Positions 11,560 through 22,744 of a DNA stretch of 64,000 nt are shown piece after piece. Source of the DNA: Dichetophora obliterata (lineage: Eukaryota > Arthropoda > Insecta > Diptera > Sciomyzidae); the NCBI GenBank assembly GCA_963920525.1, contig OY986438.1, positions 215,326,896 through 215,390,895 on the forward strand. Direction: 5' to 3'. Numbering within the stretch: the stretch's first letter is position 1; every line of letters starts with the position of its first letter. Position numbers and translations under genes: made by a program. Under the pieces are notes generated by a model. That model ran no database searches. It worked only from the letters and a program-made list of their open reading frames with translations, and was not told the DNA's origin.

Positions 11560-13410
11560 ATATACATATATATATATAAAAATATCCGCACAACCTCGGA
11601 ATTCAGTATTGAACTCAATTTACACATGCGGTTCACTGATAACATTTTATGGAAGTTTAGCAACGGGGCGTGGCAGCAATGCACCGGGTTTCTGCAAGTT
11701 AAATGAAATTTACAACAAATGGCTGTTTTTACAAGCTTCTGCTAGTGATATAGATATCAGCCATGAATTTTCTAATTATTAGTCACATGTACAGTAAATA
11801 AATTTAAATTTACCTTCCTTAGTCTGTGCTAGATCTTATATATCTGGTAACATATAACATAATTCGACGTTTTTGACTATGTACATTTTTGATGGAAATT
11901 TCTTTAATTATATTTTTGTTAAGATATGTATTTTCTCTCTATGGAGTATTTTTAGTTTAACCAATGGTTTTTGTTGCAGCTACAAATAATTTTGTTTGAT
12001 GATTTTAAGCTTGATGCAATTAAAAATATGGAACAATTCAAAATGGATTCGATAGGTTTTAATTTTATTTTTTCTACAATTTTAATTACACAAGCAAACA
12101 AACACACATAGATATAAACAATAGCAGTATGTATAACGCTGGCAAATTAAATATTAATAATATTTTTGCTTAATGCACGTTATGTTAAAAGTTCAGTGTT
12201 GCCAGCCCAACAAATTTGCACTTGTGGCAGAAATGCATTTAAATGCCAAACGGGAGGGTCAAATGCCGTGAACGATAAACGAATAGATAGATGGCCAGGG
12301 TAAGCAAACACGTTCATCAAACACACAATCTCACATTCACACACCATTGATGGACAGACGATGGATGGCCTGTAGTTGCAGCATGTTGGATCTTATTACC
12401 AATTCACACAGCCAAGTGTTTTATCCAAAAAAGGAGAAAAAGAAACGATGCTGAAAGTTTTGATTCGAATTTTCGATTTTGATTTAAGCACAAATAATAC
12501 TTTTTCATAATTTTGCTGATTTTTGGAGTAAGGCAAAATTGTCAGCGGGGATAAGCTGTCGTTCGGGGAGGGCAGGGCAGAATACTCTGCATGCAGTATA
12601 TATGCAAACTGCAGAAATTTATTTTAATTTTGATGATTTCTGCCAATCATAATTAATCAATAGAACATTGAAGCAGTATTGAGGGCTAGCTGGAAGCAAT
12701 CAGATTATGTGGCCGTCATACAACCATCATCGAAAACGATGCCAACAATTTAAATCAAACAAAAGAGCTATGCATACATACACGGCTAAGTACTGCATAA
12801 GGACTACGTTGATACTTGAATTTAATTAAAAAGTTTTAACCTTTTTTTTAATTTCATTACGGTTTATATTGCAATCAAAACAAAAATACTTTTAAGCGCT
12901 GATCATCCAGCTTTGTTGTGTGAGTTGACATAAGAACTTGCCCCTGCAAATTCGAGTCGGCAAATTAAATTTTGTTACCACTTTTACGCACACACACACA
13001 CATATAACACAGCCATATATGTACATCACCTTGAAAAAAAAAAAAAAAAAACTAAAACATACCGTGTATGCATCCAATCGTGGCTAGAGCGTGGACAGCA
13101 AATGTCAAATCTGTACGAAAGTGTATGTATATTGTTGACAGTTAAAATATTTTTACGCGCATTTAAACCATTCAATTCATTGTCATCGTAGTCGTTGGCA
13201 CCCCCAATCGGTGCACTTGCCATCAATTCGTGCAAAGAGCTGCAAGTCATCATCCATCAACGTACTAATTGCACTTAGCCCGACATGTTGGCTGCCAAAG
13301 TGGGTGGCAGAAAAAAAAAATAATGGTCTCAGTGACATTACTCCATACTCTACATCAAGCTCCGCTTGAAAGTCAACCTAGATTTTTGAAAAAAACAGGA
13401 AAAACACACA
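11560..13410. other. Unique noncoding block with microsatellites
   Basis: No transposon ends or recognisable exons are seen. There is a (CA)n tract at about 12991-13002 and an A-run at 13035-13050. Around 12180-12400 and 13080-13310 the composition is less AT-rich and looks like retained unique fly DNA. Open frames at 12892-13253 on the minus strand are low-complexity Phe runs from the A-tract and are not supported as genes. Confidence 0.4.
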
Positions 13411-13785
13411 ACAAGTTAAGGCATTAGACCAGAATGAAGTTTGAAAAACTTCATGGCTCTTTTAAATCTTTTCTGCTGAAAATGGATGATCCAATTATTT
13501 TTAAATTGTGTGCATTAATAAGCTGAGGTTTTAGGAATACAAAAAAGATTTTTTAAGCAGTTATACGGCAATGTCTTTAGATACTGCCTATACCAAAATG
13601 GCGTCTTCAGCAGAATGCATTATCGGAGGAAAATTAAAAAGTTTCTTTAAGCAAAAGTGCTAAGTTATTGTACTTTGAAAGGAAAGAATTTGATAAAAAT
13701 TTCATAAATTTGATAAGGAAAAAAAAGGCATTGATAAAAAAAACTGATTTCCGCTAAACTTTCCGAAGAAAATTGTTGTAATATC

Positions 13786-13900
13786 TATACTATTATAAAG
13801 TGCAAATTTTATGTTATTATTTTACTCCAAAAGTACAGTGCCGATTTATATGAAAACATTTTTAAAGTATTTTATTTATGCTACAGCTTTATTGAGGGGT
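13786..13900 (+). mobile_element. Fragment: end of a widespread insect DNA repeat (Helitron-like?)
   Basis: 'TCTATACTATTATAAAGTGC' followed by 'CAAAAGTACAGTGCCGATTT' is the familiar beginning of abundant non-autonomous insect repeats ('...CTATACTATTATAAA...GGCCGATTT'). Helitrons start with TC, which agrees, but no 3' hairpin-CTRR end is seen nearby. The inner sequence is not shared with the putative other end at 8231-8256. Noncoding. Confidence 0.35.
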
Positions 13901-14018
13901 ATTTTTCATTCGAAATATCAATAAGTATATTTAGTTAAAGTAACAATTGTTTAAGAAATCATACCAGCTGCCAGGCATTGCTTCATCGTTTTCTTTTTAC
14001 GTTGTTGCATAGTTGAAT

Positions 14019-14211
14019 TAGAGAAGGTAGATGCATTTCGGAGAGACAGACTACCGGAACTGTCAAAACGAAGTTGACAGCCCATACAAAATCTGAAAAA
14101 GATGAGAATGCGATAAGAAAGCAAAAATAGGCAAGAATAGCAAATTGCTTGAGTTTGACAATTCTGGCTATGAGAAAAAGAGAGCAGTCTGAAATGCATA
14201 TACCTTCACTA
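14019..14211. mobile_element. MITE, family A (TAGAGAAGGTAGATGCATTT)
   Basis: The left end TAGAGAAGGTAGATGCATTT and the right end (reverse complement TAGTGAAGGTATATGCATTT) are imperfect inverted repeats around a 193-bp noncoding body with internal GTCAAAACGAAGTTGACAG. A second copy, truncated on the right, lies at 53305-53474 and is about 95% identical by eye. It is related to the neighbouring MITE B: both have a left flank ending AATTAG and a right flank AGTTCTAC, and both have a body with TGTCAAAACGAA.TTGACA. Class unknown (hAT or P type?). Confidence 0.75.
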
Positions 14212-14332
14212 GTTCTACCATGCGTTGTTGTGTTGCAAGAATTTCAATTACCTCCATGTTGCTCTCTTCTTTTTTCTCTTTATACTAGCACAGTGCAACA
14301 AAAAAAACATATAAGCTTTAGCATGGCAAAAT

Positions 14333-14526
14333 TAGACAAGGTAGTGTTACGGCGGAGAGCCGGTGACCGAAACTGTCAAAACGAAATTGACATTTCATAC
14401 AAAATCTGCAACCAATGAGAATGCAATATGAAAAAAAAAAATTGGCAAAAATACCAAAATGGCTGAGTTTGACAGCTATGGTCACTAAGAAAGAGAACAC
14501 ATTCAGCCCTAACACTACCTTGTCTA
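14333..14526. mobile_element. MITE, family B (TAGACAAGGTAGTGTTA)
   Basis: This is a perfect 17-bp inverted repeat, TAGACAAGGTAGTGTTA at the left and TAACACTACCTTGTCTA at the right, around a 194-bp unit. The body shares the TGTCAAAACGAA.TTGACA block and a GAGAATGCAATATGAAA segment with MITE A 120 bp upstream. The two look like diverged siblings arranged in tandem in the same orientation. There is no coding capacity; long frames here (14149-14636) are incidental. Confidence 0.8.
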
Positions 14527-14860
14527 GTTCTACTATGAGCTCGAGGCAAGGCAAAAAGTGAGATACATATAAATGCAGAGCGGCGCTCCAAAACAAAACT
14601 AAAGAAAACAAGACTTTTTTTATTCCTTTGACGCAAGATTGATAAGTACAGGTTAAATCACTTGAAAGAAGCTCGGTCGAACTGTCAGAATGGATGAAAG
14701 GAAATCAAGAAAAAAACCTGAATCCGTACAATTTTTAGCTAACAGTTGACAGTTCGAACAAAGGCGAAAAAAGAGTGCTCTTCTCTCAAGTGACTTAACC
14801 TATGTTAATCAACCTTGCTTTGACATTTATTGAGATTGATAAAAAAAGCGGACAACAGTA

Positions 14861-15989
14861 TAGGGCTGCTATCCGTCCTGGTTTTCCCGGACATGTCCCG
14901 GTTTTGAGATCTGTGTCCCGGTGCACAGTAAAAAATGTCCCATATAAAAATATTGAAGAAAAAATTCAAAGTACAGTAAAACTTCCCTAACTCGAAATTC
15001 TCCATAACACGAAGTGGTATATGTGCTTTTGCTTTCTCAAGACATTTTCCTTATATTTTGATATCTATAGGACGAATTTCTCTAGCTCGAATTTGTCTTC
15101 AACTCGAACCGAAATCTCATTTGTATTAGAAAGACTTTCATGCATACTCATCTCCATAACTCGAATTTCTCTTACTTACAACAATTTCAATATTTCTTGA
15201 CAGCAAGTTGAAAATACAAAGAAAAGAACAGCACAACATCAAAGAAACAACAGCACAGAAGAACAAATTGCCAGTACAGACTTGCCTGTACCGCAGACTT
15301 GCTGGCAAGAAAACTTTCCGTGTGGAAAAAAGGAATAAGCAAAGAAATTTTTTGAATTTGCAACGTAAGTGTGGCTCATTTTACAGAATTCTAAAAGATG
15401 CTTATTGACGTAACGACTATATGAAATTTATAAATCTGATGACGATAAAGTAGATGATGACGTGATGCACACAAAAATTAAATTATTTATATAATTTTTT
15501 ATTCTACAACTCGAATTTTCCGTAATTCGAAGTTAAATTCTGGCCTCTTGACTCTTTGAGTTAGGGAAGTTTCACTGTATATTAATAAAAACTGAACAAA
15601 TTTTTTGCAGTGCGTGCAAATGATTGAAAATGGAATTATTTTTTAAACAAAATTCTGAATTACAAGAGCGAAAACAGACTTGTTAAAAATAATAACATTT
15701 TTATTCGCTATTCCAGGGCACAAGGGAAATGGAGCGAATATTTTCACTGATATTCTCGCAATTTAGTTAAGAAAGAAAATACAGTGCACAGAATTTTATA
15801 AAAATATTAAAACACAAAAGCATGCTCTTGATGAATCAAAAAAGTCTGCAGTCGAGCCAAACCTTCATTTTGAATAAGTCCAAACAATATTTTTTTACCT
15901 AATTGACTAAATTCATGTTTTTTTTGTTATGTTATAAGATTTATTATTATATGTGCAAACTCACGTGTTGTAAACTTATAGCAGCCCTA
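14861..15989. mobile_element. hAT-like non-autonomous element
   Basis: The left end TAGGGCTGCTATCCGT and the right end (reverse complement TAGGGCTGCTATAAGT) are inverted repeats, with adjoining 8-bp flanks CAACAGTA and TATTAGTA that agree at 5 of 8 positions, as in a decayed 8-bp hAT duplication. Subterminal CCCGG/GTCCCGG repeats (CCCGGACATGTCCCGG, GTGTCCCGG) are typical of insect hAT ends. No transposase is recognised. The pogo-like element at 14974-15577 interrupts it. Confidence 0.6.
14974..15577. mobile_element. pogo/Tigger-like MITE nested in the hAT-like element
   Basis: TA at 14972-14973 and 15578-15579 flank a 604-bp element with ends CAGTAAAACTTCCCTAACTC and, on the other strand, CAGTGAAACTTCCCTAACTC (19 of 20 identical). 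This matches the CAGTGAAACCTC... pogo/Tigger terminus pattern and TA target. Subterminal AACTCGAA.TTTC repeats recur (about 15082, 15163, 15509). A 66-codon frame at 15208-15408 (+) is Lys/Arg/Gln-rich and could be a scrap of the DNA-binding region, but I cannot recognise it. Confidence 0.75.
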
Positions 15990-16333
15990 TATTAGTATAA
16001 TAATAAAAAAATTTGTCCAAAAAACTAAAACCCGGCTGCTAAAAAGTATGAAAAAAGAAAATATTCTCTATCCGTAGGGAATATAAAAGATATCTATGTT
16101 CTCTATCCGTATATAAAAATATCTGCGGTAGTAAGCCACCTCATATATGGCCATATATTGCCCTCAAGAAATAAAGCGTGATGCACTCTGCCATATAGCT
16201 TATGATCGCTTACTACTGTTAGAGTGTATTGTTTTGTTAGGGTAGGTGTCATCAAAACGCTTTCAACGATACCTCATTTGTCCAATTATAATAAGTAGCT
16301 TAGAAGTGTGAGTGGAACAGATGAAGATGCAAA

Positions 16334-16355
16334 CATATATATATATATATATATA
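16334..16355. repeat. (AT)n microsatellite
   Basis: An uninterrupted run of about 11 AT dinucleotides within otherwise noncoding sequence of the 13420-16710 unit. Confidence 0.9.
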
Positions 16356-16714
16356 CCGTTCAAACACAAATACCGCTACTTTTGCTTCACCGTAGTTGGG
16401 TAATTAAAAGGAAAAGACATTTCAAAAAAACGGCTTCGTAGGACAGCAGTTACCCGGTATCTCAACAAAATCTTATTTAAATGAAGTCGATCAGGTGAAA
16501 ATTTTTTCATGTTTCTTGTTTGAAAAACTGATTCAAAAAACAAGCTGATTAAATTTGGTTTTTTTTGTTAAAAGTAACTTTTCCTAAAATGTTATTCCTG
16601 TTTCTTAAATCACAGATCATTTATGTTCAAATAAACGAATCCATTGGTTTTTTGTAAAAAATTTATTAAAAACCTATGATGTGTTTTCAGCTTCGTCCTG
16701 GTCTAATGCCTTAA

Positions 16715-17990
16715 AATATGTTCCATGCCCCATACTTAATTCTCCGTATCCGACCCCCCCCCACCACGAGGCTTCAATTTTTATGAGGCCTTCAAAACGT
16801 TATCGAACAAATTCGAAATGTCATTTTTTATGGACTTGAATTAAAAATGACAAACAACAACAACTACCACACAAAAGTACATAACTTAAAAAAGAACAAA
16901 CAAACAACAATAAGAGACAGCACAGTACAGCAACATATAAAAACAATTTTTATAGCTTTTGTTCCAACAACGTTGGAAAAAAAGCAATCCATCCACTATA
17001 AAAATTGCATGTTTTTGCGAACATTTCACATGGTGCCAGAGCGGCATCAACGGTAGCAATTCACTCGGACCAGCACCAGCATCAACCCTTACAACAAACA
17101 GAAAGCACCCAAAGAGCACAAGGAGCAAACCAAAAGCGCCTGCTAAAGTTATTGGAGTTTTGAACGGAATTGTTGTTGGAGGCACCAAGAGCAACAACGC
17201 AACAACAAGATGCAAAGCAACAGCATCGTCAACAAATAGAAGCAACAATTCATTGATTCAGTTATTCATTCAAACAAGCACTCACTCACACTCACAAACA
17301 CACACACACACACCCCGCCACAGACACCAGCTTTCGTACGCGCCATTATAGCGCAAAAGGACATTAAATGTTTTTTATTGTTTATGTATGCGTTTTCAAT
17401 GATTTAAATTTGAAACCGTTATTGCATTATTTCGACAGTTTTTTTTTCTTCGCATGCCGATTATATGTTTGTGTGAGTGCATAGCATGTTACCAATATTT
17501 TGAGAATTGTAGCAACAGTCTTTGAGCAAATTAATGGGGAAAATAAAAGCCACAACAACAACACATTAATAAAAAGTAATTGAGCATTTTTTAAAGTCCT
17601 CTGACTGAAGAATTAAATTCTTAAGCAATGCCAAAATATTGCAACCCTGTCCTGCACGAACGAAAGTGTTTCTTCGGGTTACATAACTATACCGTTTATC
17701 TTTGGTAAAACCCGTCATCTCTGGCAACAGGTATGATTTCATCACAAAGTTATTTGAAAAGCCCACTTTACTCTGGAAATATCTTAAAGACACATGATGA
17801 TCCACAGCATAGAGCAATATGTGTGCGTTGAAGTATCTCAATAAAAGTAATAAATTCAAAACGTTTCTCGTATAGCGTCCCAATAATCCTCTTAACATTT
17901 AGATTTAAAATTTTACTTTTATTGCTCTTAAAGTTTTCAGAATATTTTTTATTACAATATGTCGAAACAAATACAAACATATATTCGTTT
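16715..17990. other. Unique CA/CAA-rich noncoding block
   Basis: CAA runs (16853-16900 and 17085-17250) and a (CA)n tract at about 17281-17312 lie in a less AT-rich block. The longest frames (16959-17351 + and 16886-17248 -) owe their length to these repeats (Thr/Ser/His runs, Leu/Val runs) and show no domain. The block resembles fly regulatory or UTR DNA. It ends where the mariner element begins. No gene is assigned. Confidence 0.4.
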
Positions 17991-18003
17991 GAAAATTTAC
18001 ATA

Positions 18004-18935
18004 TTGGGTTGGGGAAAAAGTAATCGGCGTTTTCGAGTTCGCTTGATTTCAAAGTGTCATAACATTAAAACGGTAAGCTGCATCTGACAACTCTTTTTTT
18101 TCTCTTAACAGAAGACAAATCTGCTGATTATTTCTGATCATTTTGCTGATATCGGAGCTTCGTGTTAAAATTATTGCAAAGCAAAAATGAGTAAAATTTC
18201 TGAAAAAATACGTCATATTTTACAATTTTACTACGATAAAGGGAAAAATGCATCACAGGCATGTGAAAAGATTTGTGAGGTTTAGTAGGGTAAAGGTTCT
18301 CTATCCCAATCAACTGCCAGGAAATGATTTGCTCGATTTTGTTCTGGAAATTTTGAAGTCAAAGATGCTTCTCGCTCTGGTCGGTCCATCACCGAAAAAG
18401 TCGATGAAATAATGAATAAGGTTCAAGAAAACCGTCATGTGAGCAACCACGACATCGCTAAGGAACTGAAGATCGACCACAAAACAGTTTTAAGCCATTT
18501 GAAGAAAATTGGTTTTAAAAAAACCTTGATGTTTGGGTGCCTCATGAACTTAGTGCAAAAAATGCAATGGACCGAATTTCTATCTGCGATTATTGACTCG
18601 ACAAAAACTTTAAGAATTTAACTGGGAAGTTTTAATGCATCCACCGTATAGTCCTGACATTGCACCGTCATATTATCATTTGTTCCGATCTCTTCAACAT
18701 TCCCTTGCTGGGAAGAAATTATCATCAAAAGATGAATGCGAAAACCACCTACGTCCGTTTTTCAACGATAAAAGCTCGGAATTTCACAATAAAGGAATCA
18801 TGGTCTTAACCCAAAAATGGCAGAAGAAAGTTGAAAAGAATGGACAATATTTGGATTAATAAAATCTTTTTTTTTTTTAATAATATGCTGTTTATTTTTA
18901 CTGAAAAAACGCCGAATACTTTTTCCCCAACCTAA
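18004..18935 (+). mobile_element. mariner element, internally deleted, with TA target duplication
   Basis: TA at 18002-18003 and 18936-18937 flank a 932-bp element. The ends are TTGGGTTGGGGAAAAAGTAA and, on the other strand, TTAGGTTGGGGAAAAAGTAT, and the inverted similarity extends through CGGCGTTTT. Full-length mariners are about 1.3 kb, so about 350-400 bp is missing. The coding remnant inside (18187-18859) has the HTH half and the C-terminal part only. It is non-autonomous. Terminal sequence and protein fragments fit the irritans-type mariners. Confidence 0.92.
18187..18859 (+). pseudogene. mariner transposase pseudogene (deleted catalytic core)
   Basis: The N-terminus MSKISEKIRHILQFYYDKGK begins at the ATG at 18187. 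The helix-turn-helix region (IAKELKIDHKTVLSHLKK, 18451-18505) and the WVPHEL-type segment (here FGCLMNL) are recognisable. Near 18595 the frame jumps straight to TRQKL*EFNWEVLMHPPYS, so the residues containing the first two catalytic aspartates are deleted. In the third block APSDYHLF reads APSYYHLF, so the third catalytic Asp is also lost (D to Y). The C-terminus ends in ...EKNGQYLD and a stop at 18857-18859. Several in-frame stops are present (for example about 18284). It cannot encode an active enzyme. Confidence 0.9.
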
Positions 18936-18985
18936 TATTTAATTTTATTTTGTTTTTGATGGTATATATGTACAACAGACCAGCC

Positions 18986-19020
18986 TTAACCCATTTCTGG
19001 CGGCTACCAGTTCCAGTTGA
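18986..19020. mobile_element. Orphan TTAACCC terminus (same family as 9954-10455)
   Basis: TTAACCCATTTCTGGCGGCT here is identical over 20 bp to the right terminus of the MITE at 9954-10455. No partner GGGTTAA end follows within several kb, so this is probably a truncated or divergent copy. Confidence 0.5.
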
Positions 19021-20190
19021 GCTAGAATCTTGAAATTTTACATTTCATCTGCTTGTGGGCTAATTAGAGGAAGTTAACAAAAAAAAATGTCGGGAAAGCT
19101 GGAAGCTTTTCACGCTGCATTTTTGGGCCAAAACGGGTATCAAAACTAAAAATATAACAAAAAAACTCCCCATTTTCAACAGAACTTAAATTTTTTCAAA
19201 TTTTTTCAAAAGTTATGCTGAGGATAACATTTTTTTCGCTTAGAAAGCTATTATTTTTTCAAAACTTATTAGAAGAATAGAAACGCTTTCTTAGAATTTT
19301 CAAAATTTTTGATTTTCAAGTCTCCAAAACACGATCAGACCCATTTTTTGGGGCAAAATCGTAAAATAGGTCGATTAGATATATTCATTTGCTTTCAGAT
19401 TCAATGTTTGGCTAGTTAAAGTTTAACATCAGGTAAGCTTTTAGGTGTCAAAGTATTAAAAATTGCGATTTCGCAATGTCCGTAAAAAATGGGCTATGAT
19501 ACGAAAATCGATTTTTAATGCAACGCATTTGCTTAAACTTTTTTATTTGCTAATTTTAAAAATTATAAATGCTGGAGATTCAAAATTGCGATGACTATAT
19601 ATGGGGAAAAAGCGCTTTTTTATTGAAAAAAATCTCCATAACTTTTTTAAACAAGAATTTTTTAAAAAACTGGTATGCACTTCGTTCTTCAATTTTTTTT
19701 CTTTTTTTTTTTTTTTTTTTTTTGCTAAATGGATACCTTTTTGGAAATTTAGACGAAAAAAGTTAGCAAAAATCCACAAATTCAAATTTTGAAATAATTT
19801 TTCCGGGACAGTTTGATCATAATGCTAAGATATTTTATGCAAAAAATTAAAAAAAAACCAAAATTTGAACACTAAAGTTATAGCTGTTAAAACTTGACTT
19901 TTTTAAAAATTCACAACGTGCGCTGCTTTGAGTTGGCATTCCGAACAAACAAAAAATCATGAAAAATCCAAAACCATTCATTTCTCATTTTAAATGACTT
20001 CAACAATTCAAGAAAATATTTGTGAGTTCAGTTCGAATTCTACGGTTGGCAAGATATCTTTGAGGGATCTAAGGATAAAGCTAGCATTTTCAATTCAACG
20101 AAATTTTGACGAAATTGTACCCAACATAATTGGCCCAGCATCAATTTAAGACCTTAAAACGCTTTAATATTAATACTTTATTATGTAATT
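19021..20190. other. Noncoding AT-rich sequence with a long T-tract
   Basis: No gene is recognised. A T-rich tract at about 19688-19722 breaks any frame. Repeated phrases ('AAAATTTTTTCAAA', 'AACTTTTTTA') suggest old repeat debris, but no termini are seen. Confidence 0.4.
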
Positions 20191-20202
20191 TAATATGCGT
20201 AT

Positions 20203-21513
20203 TAGTGTTGCCATATGTCCCGTATTTTGCATGGTTTTTTAAGTGTCCCGTTGGGAGAAAATTTATTCCTTTTTTTTTTGCTATCCGGCACGCTAAATCA
20301 CATTCTCTTACATCTTTTTAACTCAATACAGTTTTATGTAGTGTGTTTATACCGAAGCTCTGAATCGGCTATCGAAGCATTTCGAAAATTTGACAACTCA
20401 AATTAGCAGCTCAAATAAAGTTTGACATAAAAAAAAACTGAAAAATAAATTCTTGCTTATGCATACTTTCTAAGCGACTTGAAATTTTAAGAATCGATTT
20501 GAAATTTGATTTTATTAAATCGATTTGAAATTTTTAAGGTGGTTTGAAGTTCATTTTATGCAATGGTTTGAATCAAATTGACTTCGTTTAAATCGACTTG
20601 AAGCGTCAGATAAACGTCTGTAAAATGCATGTTAGAAAAAATGTTATCAAATAAACTTTATTATTCGATTGCGACTGATGCAAGCAATAAAGGAAATCAA
20701 AAAATGTATGCAATTTGCATTCGATTTTATGACTACAAAACTGGCGTGATAACCGTTTGCCAGATCGCACTAAAAATAATGATGTAAGATATGATGAAAT
20801 TTTGAAAATGTTAATAACTACTTTGAATAAATTATCTTACAAAGTATATCTGCATTTTCTGCTAACAACACCAATGTTAGTTTTTGGGAAAACCACTCAG
20901 TTTATACTAATCTTATTGCTTTTTGAGAGCGTTTTGTAGAAAAATTTTATGTTCTTGTGTAGCCTTTAATGTAAATTTTAAAGAAAATAAGATATGGCCT
21001 ACGCCATATCGAATAAGTGTTCGAGACTGAGGACTCTAAAAATATAGTATGAATTAATTTCTTCTTTGTGATATTTCTCTTCTGAGTGATGTTTTTTTAA
21101 GAAAAATCTATGAAGTCAGAATCTAATTCTTTAACTATTGTCGATATGCACTAAAACAAAGAAAAAATTTTAAACTCAATAAAAAGTTTCTTAAAATATA
21201 ACGAGACTAACATAATTTTTATTAATCTATATTTTCACATATTTTTTTACAAGGAAAATTTTCATTACTATTTTATTTTATTCTTTGTAACATTGTTATT
21301 TATTTTTCGTAAAATTTCATTAATGTATATTAATAGTTTAATGAATCAATTTTAAAGACTGTGTACCTTTTTTAATTTTTGTTTTTAGCCTAAAATGAAT
21401 TTTTATTAAAAATAACCATCTGTTTATTCATTTGTCCCGTATAAGTTTTCAAAATCTCGTTTTTTACATATTTTGCATTTATTATTGCTGGAAAACAAAT
21501 CTGGCAACACCAA
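20203..21513 (+). mobile_element. Degenerate hAT element
   Basis: The left end TAGTGTTGCCATATG and the right end TGGCAACACCAA share a TGTTGCCA inverted core, and GTCCCGTAT lies just inside both ends (about 20217 and, in the same orientation, about 21433). The flanks ATGCGTAT and GTGCGAAT agree at 6 of 8 positions, allowing a one-base uncertainty at the right end, as expected for an eroded 8-bp hAT duplication. A transposase remnant lies inside at 20662-20990. At 1.3 kb it is much shorter than autonomous hATs (2.5-4 kb), so it carries a large deletion. Confidence 0.65.
20662..20990 (+). pseudogene. hAT-family transposase fragment
   Basis: The conceptual frame from 20662 reads YSIATDASNKGNQKMYAICI, followed by RFYD, which matches the hAT 'TDASN.GN.K..P..I.YFD' block around the first catalytic Asp (here in ATDASN). 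After a frameshift, about 20868-20890 gives SANNTNVSFG, matching the conserved SADNTN.NFGG motif with the Asp changed to Asn. A degraded C-A-H-type region follows near 20965. There are multiple frameshifts and stops, so it is not functional. I am confident of the superfamily but not the family. Confidence 0.7.
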
Positions 21514-21519
21514 GTGCGA

Positions 21520-22626
21520 ATAAAACTCTAAGTTTTCTTGATTAAATACTTGCATTTGTTGTTTCATTTGCCTTAACCTCCAAAAAATATTAAATATTTT
21601 TCCGGTTATTTTTACCAAGCAACAGCCAGCCACTCAACATGAGTTACTGATGTCTTCAGGCAGACAGACAACAACGAACGGACGTAGTTTCAAAATACAA
21701 CACAATCCATCTCAGTGTATCGCACGGATTTGCTGGTTAAAAGAATGCGATTGCAAACAAAGCTACGGGCGGATAGACGGCAGGCAAGCTCTAGCGACCT
21801 CTTTGTGCCTGCCTGTATTGTGACCGACCTCTTTGAAGGAATTCATGTCGTGTTGTAACCACAGCAAAGCCAACTCTTGCCAAGCTTCCCCGCACAAGAC
21901 ACATCCGCTCTTCTGCAAATCCATTAAATCCTGTGAGCTGCTCAACATCCTCATGTGTCTGCGATCTATTTCGTGGTTTTATATTCAATTTCTTAACTTT
22001 TTTTCAAGTTCTCGCTGTTGGCTTTTGTTTTTCGCGCTTCGCTTCCCGCCTTAAGCTTTTCTTTGTTGCTGTTTCTCGGCTTAGCTAAAACATCACATCC
22101 TTAGACCTGCCCTCTCTCTCATTGCAGTCGTCGAGACGTATTGCAGATACAGATACAGATACAAATGCAGATACGGGATACTCATTTGTATTGCGCGGAT
22201 AAAGTGATTTTTTCCGTCGCTTATCTTCTTCTTGTATAAATTTAATATTGATAAATTTATGCACACAAACGATTTTGAAAAAGTTTTTCTTGGTGTTTGT
22301 TTTGTATTTCTTTGTTGTTGTTTTTGCTGTTTTTCTTTGATGGCATTTAACTTTAGGAAATCAGTTTATTATGTCGATTTTTTTTTTTCTCCTTCAGCAT
22401 TCTTTTATAACAACAAAGTGGATACAGCAACATTTGTGTATAATATTTTATTTGTTCTTCTGGAGGACTTAAAAGGGGATTTCGCTGAAAACGTAAAGTT
22501 AAATATGATAACCAGCAGTGGAGTAAGCTTAGGTCCATCTGGAAAAGGAGATAAAGTACTTTAAAAATATTTAAAATCATTGCAGTATTTTTTTCTAGTA
22601 ATAAGTTTTAGAAAAATTTAAAAGGA
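21520..22626. other. Unique noncoding block
   Basis: This is less AT-rich unique DNA (about 21640-22140) with a short ACAGAT/GCAGAT tandem repeat at about 22144-22180. Overlapping frames on both strands at 21760-22055 reflect local low stop density only and show no domain. I see no transposon termini, and no gene can be assigned. Confidence 0.4.
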
Positions 22627-22744
22627 GAAAATGAATTGGCTATTTCAGCTTTTGAAAGGGCTTTGACCTAGCTTTTCTATTGATCAACTTTGTTGTGAGA
22701 GTTATTAAATGTTTGAACACAAATGATCGAGAACTGTACCTACT
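22627..22744 (-). mobile_element. SINE 3'-tail fragment
   Basis: The reverse complement of this segment matches the 3' body of the complete SINE at 43736-44068. Shared words, in order, are CAGTTCTCGATCATTTGTG, TCAAACATTTAA.AAC, TTGATC.ATAGAA and GCTGAAAT.GCCA. The tRNA-like head is absent, so it is a 5'-truncated copy. Confidence 0.75.

Larger units (their letters stand above)
13420..16710. mobile_element. TTAA-bounded composite transposon (3.3 kb) with nested insertions
   Basis: TTAA at 13416-13419 and 16711-16714 bracket a unit whose ends are perfect 13-bp inverted repeats, GGCATTAGACCAG at the left and CTGGTCTAATGCC at the right. Similarity continues more weakly inward (GAAGTTTGAAAA against GAAGCTGAAAA). 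TTAA duplication plus short TIRs fits a piggyBac-like element, although canonical ends begin CCC rather than GGC. Nested inside are MITEs at 14019-14211 and 14333-14526, a hAT-like element at 14861-15989 and a pogo-like element at 14974-15577. No transposase of its own is recognised. Confidence 0.5.

Noticed and set aside
16959..17351. 130-codon Thr/Ser/Lys-rich protein
   Set aside because: The frame is held open by CAA and CA repeats, a longer frame on the opposite strand overlaps it, and no domain or gene context exists.
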